The notes under the pieces are model-generated. The model was not told where the DNA came from and did no database searches. It saw nothing but the letters and a program-made list of their open reading frames with translations. From Pampus argenteus (taxonomy: Eukaryota; Chordata; Actinopteri; Scombriformes; Stromateidae): a stretch of DNA of 64,000 nt. The position numbers and the translations under genes are program-made. The number at the start of each line of letters is the position of its first letter. The stretch's first letter is position 1. Shown in pieces: positions 50,101 through 62,100 of this stretch. The stretch covers positions 26,641,046 through 26,705,045 of the forward strand of contig CM072863.1 of the NCBI GenBank assembly GCA_036937835.1, read 5' to 3'.

Positions 50101-53100
50101 CTCAGCCATCAAGTGTGTCCTCAGACCCTCCCCCTATAGTTTCAGACCCCTCCTTTTCCCAAAATCCTGTATCCCACGGCCTAATTGCCCTTGTTTACAT
50201 TCAAATATTTGCACTTAAAGTGCTTGAATAAAACAATTTCACCCCCTTTCCTGTGTTTTGGCTCTGTTATTTATGTGTACTCTGCCTGGTTGCAACAGTT
50301 TCGGAGCTAATTGTCCTTCATCAGGCTAGACAGAGTACACGGCTCCTTTTTTCAGGTTCACCGGTAAGTATAATAATTTTTTACAGGCTCCCAGGTAAGT
50401 GTATTAGGGTTAGGGTTAGGATTAGGATTAGGATTAGGGTCAGGAGAGGCCAGAGTTCGGCGTCCTCCCCTCGAGACAGCCTCAGGAGGAGACACAGACG
50501 GCGCTGGCAGGTTAGGTGTGGGGGTGTGGAGAAAAGGCTGGCCAGAGCCAGCCCTTATATGCACTGGCCAGACATGTGCTCCATAATTCCCTCAGCCATC
50601 AAGTGTGTCCTCAGACCCTCCCCCTATAGTTTCAGACCCCTCCTTTTCCCAAAATCCTGTATCCCACGGCCTAATTGCCCTTGTTTACATTCAAATATTT
50701 GCACTTAAAGTGCTTGAATAAAACAATTTCACCCCCTTTCCTGTGTTTTGGCTCTGTTATTTATGTGTACTCTGCCTGGTTGCAACAGTTTCGGAGCTAA
50801 TTGTCCTTCATCAGGCTAGACAGAGTACACGGCTCCTTTTTTCAGGTTCACCGGTAAGTATAATAATTTTTTACAGGCTCCCAGGTAAGTGTATTAGGGT
50901 TAGGGTTAGGATTAGGATTAGGATTAGGGTCAGGAGAGGCCAGAGTTCGGCGTCCTCCCCTCGAGACAGCCTCAGGAGGAGACACAGACGGCGCTGGCAG
51001 GTTAGGTGTGGGGGTGTGGAGAAAAGGCTGGCCAGAGCCAGCCCTTATATGCACTGGCCAGACATGTGCTCCATAATTCCCTCAGCCATCAAGTGTGTCC
51101 TCAGACCCTCCCCCTATAGTTTCAGACCCCTCCTTTTCCCAAAATCCTGTATCCCACGGCCTAATTGCCCTTGTTTACATTCAAATATTTGCACTTAAAG
51201 TGCTTGAATAAAACAATTTCACCCCCTTTCCTGTGTTTTGGCTCTGTTATTTATGTGTACTCTGCCTGGTTGCAACAGTTTCGGAGCTAATTGTCCTTCA
51301 TCAGGCTAGACAGAGTACACGGCTCCTTTTTTCAGGTTCACCGGTAAGTATAATAATTTTTTACAGGCTCCCAGGTAAGTGTATTAGGGTTAGGGTTAGG
51401 ATTAGGATTAGGATTAGGGTCAGGAGAGGCCAGAGTTCGGCGTCCTCCCCTCGAGACAGCCTCAGGAGGAGACACAGACGGCGCTGGCAGGTTAGGTGTG
51501 GGGGTGTGGAGAAAAGGCTGGCCAGAGCCAGCCCTTATATGCACTGGCCAGACATGTGCTCCATAATTCCCTCAGCCATCAAGTGTGTCCTCAGACCCTC
51601 CCCCTATAGTTTCAGACCCCTCCTTTTCCCAAAATCCTGTATCCCACGGCCTAATTGCCCTTGTTTACATTCAAATATTTGCACTTAAAGTGCTTGAATA
51701 AAACAATTTCACCCCCTTTCCTGTGTTTTGGCTCTGTTATTTATGTGTACTCTGCCTGGTTGCAACAGTTTCGGAGCTAATTGTCCTTCATCAGGCTAGA
51801 CAGAGTACACGGCTCCTTTTTTCAGGTTCACCGGTAAGTATAATAATTTTTTACAGGCTCCCAGGTAAGTGTATTAGGGTTAGGGTTAGGATTAGGATTA
51901 GGATTAGGGTCAGGAGAGGCCAGAGTTCGGCGTCCTCCCCTCGAGACAGCCTCAGGAGGAGACACAGACGGCGCTGGCAGGTTAGGTGTGGGGGTGTGGA
52001 GAAAAGGCTGGCCAGAGCCAGCCCTTATATGCACTGGCCAGACATGTGCTCCATAATTCCCTCAGCCATCAAGTGTGTCCTCAGACCCTCCCCCTATAGT
52101 TTCAGACCCCTCCTTTTCCCAAAATCCTGTATCCCACGGCCTAATTGCCCTTGTTTACATTCAAATATTTGCACTTAAAGTGCTTGAATAAAACAATTTC
52201 ACCCCCTTTCCTGTGTTTTGGCTCTGTTATTTATGTGTACTCTGCCTGGTTGCAACAGTTTCGGAGCTAATTGTCCTTCATCAGGCTAGACAGAGTACAC
52301 GGCTCCTTTTTTCAGGTTCACCGGTAAGTATAATAATTTTTTACAGGCTCCCAGGTAAGTGTATTAGGGTTAGGGTTAGGATTAGGATTAGGATTAGGGT
52401 CAGGAGAGGCCAGAGTTCGGCGTCCTCCCCTCGAGACAGCCTCAGGAGGAGACACAGACGGCGCTGGCAGGTTAGGTGTGGGGGTGTGGAGAAAAGGCTG
52501 GCCAGAGCCAGCCCTTATATGCACTGGCCAGACATGTGCTCCATAATTCCCTCAGCCATCAAGTGTGTCCTCAGACCCTCCCCCTATAGTTTCAGACCCC
52601 TCCTTTTCCCAAAATCCTGTATCCCACGGCCTAATTGCCCTTGTTTACATTCAAATATTTGCACTTAAAGTGCTTGAATAAAACAATTTCACCCCCTTTC
52701 CTGTGTTTTGGCTCTGTTATTTATGTGTACTCTGCCTGGTTGCAACAGTTTCGGAGCTAATTGTCCTTCATCAGGCTAGACAGAGTACACGGCTCCTTTT
52801 TTCAGGTTCACCGGTAAGTATAATAATTTTTTACAGGCTCCCAGGTAAGTGTATTAGGGTTAGGGTTAGGATTAGGATTAGGATTAGGGTCAGGAGAGGC
52901 CAGAGTTCGGCGTCCTCCCCTCGAGACAGCCTCAGGAGGAGACACAGACGGCGCTGGCAGGTTAGGTGTGGGGGTGTGGAGAAAAGGCTGGCCAGAGCCA
53001 GCCCTTATATGCACTGGCCAGACATGTGCTCCATAATTCCCTCAGCCATCAAGTGTGTCCTCAGACCCTCCCCCTATAGTTTCAGACCCCTCCTTTTCCC

Positions 53101-56100
53101 AAAATCCTGTATCCCACGGCCTAATTGCCCTTGTTTACATTCAAATATTTGCACTTAAAGTGCTTGAATAAAACAATTTCACCCCCTTTCCTGTGTTTTG
53201 GCTCTGTTATTTATGTGTACTCTGCCTGGTTGCAACAGTTTCGGAGCTAATTGTCCTTCATCAGGCTAGACAGAGTACACGGCTCCTTTTTTCAGGTTCA
53301 CCGGTAAGTATAATAATTTTTTACAGGCTCCCAGGTAAGTGTATTAGGGTTAGGGTTAGGATTAGGATTAGGATTAGGGTCAGGAGAGGCCAGAGTTCGG
53401 CGTCCTCCCCTCGAGACAGCCTCAGGAGGAGACACAGACGGCGCTGGCAGGTTAGGTGTGGGGGTGTGGAGAAAAGGCTGGCCAGAGCCAGCCCTTATAT
53501 GCACTGGCCAGACATGTGCTCCATAATTCCCTCAGCCATCAAGTGTGTCCTCAGACCCTCCCCCTATAGTTTCAGACCCCTCCTTTTCCCAAAATCCTGT
53601 ATCCCACGGCCTAATTGCCCTTGTTTACATTCAAATATTTGCACTTAAAGTGCTTGAATAAAACAATTTCACCCCCTTTCCTGTGTTTTGGCTCTGTTAT
53701 TTATGTGTACTCTGCCTGGTTGCAACAGTTTCGGAGCTAATTGTCCTTCATCAGGCTAGACAGAGTACACGGCTCCTTTTTTCAGGTTCACCGGTAAGTA
53801 TAATAATTTTTTACAGGCTCCCAGGTAAGTGTATTAGGGTTAGGGTTAGGATTAGGATTAGGATTAGGGTCAGGAGAGGCCAGAGTTCGGCGTCCTCCCC
53901 TCGAGACAGCCTCAGGAGGAGACACAGACGGCGCTGGCAGGTTAGGTGTGGGGGTGTGGAGAAAAGGCTGGCCAGAGCCAGCCCTTATATGCACTGGCCA
54001 GACATGTGCTCCATAATTCCCTCAGCCATCAAGTGTGTCCTCAGACCCTCCCCCTATAGTTTCAGACCCCTCCTTTTCCCAAAATCCTGTATCCCACGGC
54101 CTAATTGCCCTTGTTTACATTCAAATATTTGCACTTAAAGTGCTTGAATAAAACAATTTCACCCCCTTTCCTGTGTTTTGGCTCTGTTATTTATGTGTAC
54201 TCTGCCTGGTTGCAACAGTTTCGGAGCTAATTGTCCTTCATCAGGCTAGACAGAGTACACGGCTCCTTTTTTCAGGTTCACCGGTAAGTATAATAATTTT
54301 TTACAGGCTCCCAGGTAAGTGTATTAGGGTTAGGGTTAGGATTAGGATTAGGATTAGGGTCAGGAGAGGCCAGAGTTCGGCGTCCTCCCCTCGAGACAGC
54401 CTCAGGAGGAGACACAGACGGCGCTGGCAGGTTAGGTGTGGGGGTGTGGAGAAAAGGCTGGCCAGAGCCAGCCCTTATATGCACTGGCCAGACATGTGCT
54501 CCATAATTCCCTCAGCCATCAAGTGTGTCCTCAGACCCTCCCCCTATAGTTTCAGACCCCTCCTTTTCCCAAAATCCTGTATCCCACGGCCTAATTGCCC
54601 TTGTTTACATTCAAATATTTGCACTTAAAGTGCTTGAATAAAACAATTTCACCCCCTTTCCTGTGTTTTGGCTCTGTTATTTATGTGTACTCTGCCTGGT
54701 TGCAACAGTTTCGGAGCTAATTGTCCTTCATCAGGCTAGACAGAGTACACGGCTCCTTTTTTCAGGTTCACCGGTAAGTATAATAATTTTTTACAGGCTC
54801 CCAGGTAAGTGTATTAGGGTTAGGGTTAGGATTAGGATTAGGATTAGGGTCAGGAGAGGCCAGAGTTCGGCGTCCTCCCCTCGAGACAGCCTCAGGAGGA
54901 GACACAGACGGCGCTGGCAGGTTAGGTGTGGGGGTGTGGAGAAAAGGCTGGCCAGAGCCAGCCCTTATATGCACTGGCCAGACATGTGCTCCATAATTCC
55001 CTCAGCCATCAAGTGTGTCCTCAGACCCTCCCCCTATAGTTTCAGACCCCTCCTTTTCCCAAAATCCTGTATCCCACGGCCTAATTGCCCTTGTTTACAT
55101 TCAAATATTTGCACTTAAAGTGCTTGAATAAAACAATTTCACCCCCTTTCCTGTGTTTTGGCTCTGTTATTTATGTGTACTCTGCCTGGTTGCAACAGTT
55201 TCGGAGCTAATTGTCCTTCATCAGGCTAGACAGAGTACACGGCTCCTTTTTTCAGGTTCACCGGTAAGTATAATAATTTTTTACAGGCTCCCAGGTAAGT
55301 GTATTAGGGTTAGGGTTAGGATTAGGATTAGGATTAGGGTCAGGAGAGGCCAGAGTTCGGCGTCCTCCCCTCGAGACAGCCTCAGGAGGAGACACAGACG
55401 GCGCTGGCAGGTTAGGTGTGGGGGTGTGGAGAAAAGGCTGGCCAGAGCCAGCCCTTATATGCACTGGCCAGACATGTGCTCCATAATTCCCTCAGCCATC
55501 AAGTGTGTCCTCAGACCCTCCCCCTATAGTTTCAGACCCCTCCTTTTCCCAAAATCCTGTATCCCACGGCCTAATTGCCCTTGTTTACATTCAAATATTT
55601 GCACTTAAAGTGCTTGAATAAAACAATTTCACCCCCTTTCCTGTGTTTTGGCTCTGTTATTTATGTGTACTCTGCCTGGTTGCAACAGTTTCGGAGCTAA
55701 TTGTCCTTCATCAGGCTAGACAGAGTACACGGCTCCTTTTTTCAGGTTCACCGGTAAGTATAATAATTTTTTACAGGCTCCCAGGTAAGTGTATTAGGGT
55801 TAGGGTTAGGATTAGGATTAGGATTAGGGTCAGGAGAGGCCAGAGTTCGGCGTCCTCCCCTCGAGACAGCCTCAGGAGGAGACACAGACGGCGCTGGCAG
55901 GTTAGGTGTGGGGGTGTGGAGAAAAGGCTGGCCAGAGCCAGCCCTTATATGCACTGGCCAGACATGTGCTCCATAATTCCCTCAGCCATCAAGTGTGTCC
56001 TCAGACCCTCCCCCTATAGTTTCAGACCCCTCCTTTTCCCAAAATCCTGTATCCCACGGCCTAATTGCCCTTGTTTACATTCAAATATTTGCACTTAAAG

Positions 56101-59100
56101 TGCTTGAATAAAACAATTTCACCCCCTTTCCTGTGTTTTGGCTCTGTTATTTATGTGTACTCTGCCTGGTTGCAACAGTTTCGGAGCTAATTGTCCTTCA
56201 TCAGGCTAGACAGAGTACACGGCTCCTTTTTTCAGGTTCACCGGTAAGTATAATAATTTTTTACAGGCTCCCAGGTAAGTGTATTAGGGTTAGGGTTAGG
56301 ATTAGGATTAGGATTAGGGTCAGGAGAGGCCAGAGTTCGGCGTCCTCCCCTCGAGACAGCCTCAGGAGGAGACACAGACGGCGCTGGCAGGTTAGGTGTG
56401 GGGGTGTGGAGAAAAGGCTGGCCAGAGCCAGCCCTTATATGCACTGGCCAGACATGTGCTCCATAATTCCCTCAGCCATCAAGTGTGTCCTCAGACCCTC
56501 CCCCTATAGTTTCAGACCCCTCCTTTTCCCAAAATCCTGTATCCCACGGCCTAATTGCCCTTGTTTACATTCAAATATTTGCACTTAAAGTGCTTGAATA
56601 AAACAATTTCACCCCCTTTCCTGTGTTTTGGCTCTGTTATTTATGTGTACTCTGCCTGGTTGCAACAGTTTCGGAGCTAATTGTCCTTCATCAGGCTAGA
56701 CAGAGTACACGGCTCCTTTTTTCAGGTTCACCGGTAAGTATAATAATTTTTTACAGGCTCCCAGGTAAGTGTATTAGGGTTAGGGTTAGGATTAGGATTA
56801 GGATTAGGGTCAGGAGAGGCCAGAGTTCGGCGTCCTCCCCTCGAGACAGCCTCAGGAGGAGACACAGACGGCGCTGGCAGGTTAGGTGTGGGGGTGTGGA
56901 GAAAAGGCTGGCCAGAGCCAGCCCTTATATGCACTGGCCAGACATGTGCTCCATAATTCCCTCAGCCATCAAGTGTGTCCTCAGACCCTCCCCCTATAGT
57001 TTCAGACCCCTCCTTTTCCCAAAATCCTGTATCCCACGGCCTAATTGCCCTTGTTTACATTCAAATATTTGCACTTAAAGTGCTTGAATAAAACAATTTC
57101 ACCCCCTTTCCTGTGTTTTGGCTCTGTTATTTATGTGTACTCTGCCTGGTTGCAACAGTTTCGGAGCTAATTGTCCTTCATCAGGCTAGACAGAGTACAC
57201 GGCTCCTTTTTTCAGGTTCACCGGTAAGTATAATAATTTTTTACAGGCTCCCAGGTAAGTGTATTAGGGTTAGGGTTAGGATTAGGATTAGGATTAGGGT
57301 CAGGAGAGGCCAGAGTTCGGCGTCCTCCCCTCGAGACAGCCTCAGGAGGAGACACAGACGGCGCTGGCAGGTTAGGTGTGGGGGTGTGGAGAAAAGGCTG
57401 GCCAGAGCCAGCCCTTATATGCACTGGCCAGACATGTGCTCCATAATTCCCTCAGCCATCAAGTGTGTCCTCAGACCCTCCCCCTATAGTTTCAGACCCC
57501 TCCTTTTCCCAAAATCCTGTATCCCACGGCCTAATTGCCCTTGTTTACATTCAAATATTTGCACTTAAAGTGCTTGAATAAAACAATTTCACCCCCTTTC
57601 CTGTGTTTTGGCTCTGTTATTTATGTGTACTCTGCCTGGTTGCAACAGTTTCGGAGCTAATTGTCCTTCATCAGGCTAGACAGAGTACACGGCTCCTTTT
57701 TTCAGGTTCACCGGTAAGTATAATAATTTTTTACAGGCTCCCAGGTAAGTGTATTAGGGTTAGGGTTAGGATTAGGATTAGGATTAGGGTCAGGAGAGGC
57801 CAGAGTTCGGCGTCCTCCCCTCGAGACAGCCTCAGGAGGAGACACAGACGGCGCTGGCAGGTTAGGTGTGGGGGTGTGGAGAAAAGGCTGGCCAGAGCCA
57901 GCCCTTATATGCACTGGCCAGACATGTGCTCCATAATTCCCTCAGCCATCAAGTGTGTCCTCAGACCCTCCCCCTATAGTTTCAGACCCCTCCTTTTCCC
58001 AAAATCCTGTATCCCACGGCCTAATTGCCCTTGTTTACATTCAAATATTTGCACTTAAAGTGCTTGAATAAAACAATTTCACCCCCTTTCCTGTGTTTTG
58101 GCTCTGTTATTTATGTGTACTCTGCCTGGTTGCAACAGTTTCGGAGCTAATTGTCCTTCATCAGGCTAGACAGAGTACACGGCTCCTTTTTTCAGGTTCA
58201 CCGGTAAGTATAATAATTTTTTACAGGCTCCCAGGTAAGTGTATTAGGGTTAGGGTTAGGATTAGGATTAGGATTAGGGTCAGGAGAGGCCAGAGTTCGG
58301 CGTCCTCCCCTCGAGACAGCCTCAGGAGGAGACACAGACGGCGCTGGCAGGTTAGGTGTGGGGGTGTGGAGAAAAGGCTGGCCAGAGCCAGCCCTTATAT
58401 GCACTGGCCAGACATGTGCTCCATAATTCCCTCAGCCATCAAGTGTGTCCTCAGACCCTCCCCCTATAGTTTCAGACCCCTCCTTTTCCCAAAATCCTGT
58501 ATCCCACGGCCTAATTGCCCTTGTTTACATTCAAATATTTGCACTTAAAGTGCTTGAATAAAACAATTTCACCCCCTTTCCTGTGTTTTGGCTCTGTTAT
58601 TTATGTGTACTCTGCCTGGTTGCAACAGTTTCGGAGCTAATTGTCCTTCATCAGGCTAGACAGAGTACACGGCTCCTTTTTTCAGGTTCACCGGTAAGTA
58701 TAATAATTTTTTACAGGCTCCCAGGTAAGTGTATTAGGGTTAGGGTTAGGATTAGGATTAGGATTAGGGTCAGGAGAGGCCAGAGTTCGGCGTCCTCCCC
58801 TCGAGACAGCCTCAGGAGGAGACACAGACGGCGCTGGCAGGTTAGGTGTGGGGGTGTGGAGAAAAGGCTGGCCAGAGCCAGCCCTTATATGCACTGGCCA
58901 GACATGTGCTCCATAATTCCCTCAGCCATCAAGTGTGTCCTCAGACCCTCCCCCTATAGTTTCAGACCCCTCCTTTTCCCAAAATCCTGTATCCCACGGC
59001 CTAATTGCCCTTGTTTACATTCAAATATTTGCACTTAAAGTGCTTGAATAAAACAATTTCACCCCCTTTCCTGTGTTTTGGCTCTGTTATTTATGTGTAC

Positions 59101-62100
59101 TCTGCCTGGTTGCAACAGTTTCGGAGCTAATTGTCCTTCATCAGGCTAGACAGAGTACACGGCTCCTTTTTTCAGGTTCACCGGTAAGTATAATAATTTT
59201 TTACAGGCTCCCAGGTAAGTGTATTAGGGTTAGGGTTAGGATTAGGATTAGGATTAGGGTCAGGAGAGGCCAGAGTTCGGCGTCCTCCCCTCGAGACAGC
59301 CTCAGGAGGAGACACAGACGGCGCTGGCAGGTTAGGTGTGGGGGTGTGGAGAAAAGGCTGGCCAGAGCCAGCCCTTATATGCACTGGCCAGACATGTGCT
59401 CCATAATTCCCTCAGCCATCAAGTGTGTCCTCAGACCCTCCCCCTATAGTTTCAGACCCCTCCTTTTCCCAAAATCCTGTATCCCACGGCCTAATTGCCC
59501 TTGTTTACATTCAAATATTTGCACTTAAAGTGCTTGAATAAAACAATTTCACCCCCTTTCCTGTGTTTTGGCTCTGTTATTTATGTGTACTCTGCCTGGT
59601 TGCAACAGTTTCGGAGCTAATTGTCCTTCATCAGGCTAGACAGAGTACACGGCTCCTTTTTTCAGGTTCACCGGTAAGTATAATAATTTTTTACAGGCTC
59701 CCAGGTAAGTGTATTAGGGTTAGGGTTAGGATTAGGATTAGGATTAGGGTCAGGAGAGGCCAGAGTTCGGCGTCCTCCCCTCGAGACAGCCTCAGGAGGA
59801 GACACAGACGGCGCTGGCAGGTTAGGTGTGGGGGTGTGGAGAAAAGGCTGGCCAGAGCCAGCCCTTATATGCACTGGCCAGACATGTGCTCCATAATTCC
59901 CTCAGCCATCAAGTGTGTCCTCAGACCCTCCCCCTATAGTTTCAGACCCCTCCTTTTCCCAAAATCCTGTATCCCACGGCCTAATTGCCCTTGTTTACAT
60001 TCAAATATTTGCACTTAAAGTGCTTGAATAAAACAATTTCACCCCCTTTCCTGTGTTTTGGCTCTGTTATTTATGTGTACTCTGCCTGGTTGCAACAGTT
60101 TCGGAGCTAATTGTCCTTCATCAGGCTAGACAGAGTACACGGCTCCTTTTTTCAGGTTCACCGGTAAGTATAATAATTTTTTACAGGCTCCCAGGTAAGT
60201 GTATTAGGGTTAGGGTTAGGATTAGGATTAGGATTAGGGTCAGGAGAGGCCAGAGTTCGGCGTCCTCCCCTCGAGACAGCCTCAGGAGGAGACACAGACG
60301 GCGCTGGCAGGTTAGGTGTGGGGGTGTGGAGAAAAGGCTGGCCAGAGCCAGCCCTTATATGCACTGGCCAGACATGTGCTCCATAATTCCCTCAGCCATC
60401 AAGTGTGTCCTCAGACCCTCCCCCTATAGTTTCAGACCCCTCCTTTTCCCAAAATCCTGTATCCCACGGCCTAATTGCCCTTGTTTACATTCAAATATTT
60501 GCACTTAAAGTGCTTGAATAAAACAATTTCACCCCCTTTCCTGTGTTTTGGCTCTGTTATTTATGTGTACTCTGCCTGGTTGCAACAGTTTCGGAGCTAA
60601 TTGTCCTTCATCAGGCTAGACAGAGTACACGGCTCCTTTTTTCAGGTTCACCGGTAAGTATAATAATTTTTTACAGGCTCCCAGGTAAGTGTATTAGGGT
60701 TAGGGTTAGGATTAGGATTAGGATTAGGGTCAGGAGAGGCCAGAGTTCGGCGTCCTCCCCTCGAGACAGCCTCAGGAGGAGACACAGACGGCGCTGGCAG
60801 GTTAGGTGTGGGGGTGTGGAGAAAAGGCTGGCCAGAGCCAGCCCTTATATGCACTGGCCAGACATGTGCTCCATAATTCCCTCAGCCATCAAGTGTGTCC
60901 TCAGACCCTCCCCCTATAGTTTCAGACCCCTCCTTTTCCCCAAAATCCTGTATCCCACGGCCTAATTGCCCTTGTTTACATTCAAATATTTGCACTTAAA
61001 GTGCTTGAATAAAACAATTTCACCCCCTTTCCTGTGTTTTGGCTCTGTTATTTATGTGTACTCTGCCTGGTTGCAACAGTTTCGGAGCTAATTGTCCTTC
61101 ATCAGGCTAGACAGAGTACACGGCTCCTTTTTTCAGGTTCACCGGTAAGTATAATAATTTTTTACAGGCTCCCAGGTAAGTGTATTAGGGTTAGGGTTAG
61201 GATTAGGATTAGGATTAGGGTCAGGAGAGGCCAGAGTTCGGCGTCCTCCCCTCGAGACAGCCTCAGGAGGAGACACAGACGGCGCTGGCAGGTTAGGTGT
61301 GGGGGTGTGGAGAAAAGGCTGGCCAGAGCCAGCCCTTATATGCACTGGCCAGACATGTGCTCCATAATTCCCTCAGCCATCAAGTGTGTCCTCAGACCCT
61401 CCCCCTATAGTTTCAGACCCCTCCTTTTCCCAAAATCCTGTATCCCACGGCCTAATTGCCCTTGTTTACATTCAAATATTTGCACTTAAAGTGCTTGAAT
61501 AAAACAATTTCACCCCCTTTCCTGTGTTTTGGCTCTGTTATTTATGTGTACTCTGCCTGGTTGCAACAGTTTCGGAGCTAATTGTCCTTCATCAGGCTAG
61601 ACAGAGTACACGGCTCCTTTTTTCAGGTTCACCGGTAAGTATAATAATTTTTTACAGGCTCCCAGGTAAGTGTATTAGGGTTAGGGTTAGGATTAGGATT
61701 AGGATTAGGGTCAGGAGAGGCCAGAGTTCGGCGTCCTCCCCTCGAGACAGCCTCAGGAGGAGACACAGACGGCGCTGGCAGGTTAGGTGTGGGGGTGTGG
61801 AGAAAAGGCTGGCCAGAGCCAGCCCTTATATGCACTGGCCAGACATGTGCTCCATAATTCCCTCAGCCATCAAGTGTGTCCTCAGACCCTCCCCCTATAG
61901 TTTCAGACCCCTCCTTTTCCCAAAATCCTGTATCCCACGGCCTAATTGCCCTTGTTTACATTCAAATATTTGCACTTAAAGTGCTTGAATAAAACAATTT
62001 CACCCCCTTTCCTGTGTTTTGGCTCTGTTATTTATGTGTACTCTGCCTGGTTGCAACAGTTTCGGAGCTAATTGTCCTTCATCAGGCTAGACAGAGTACA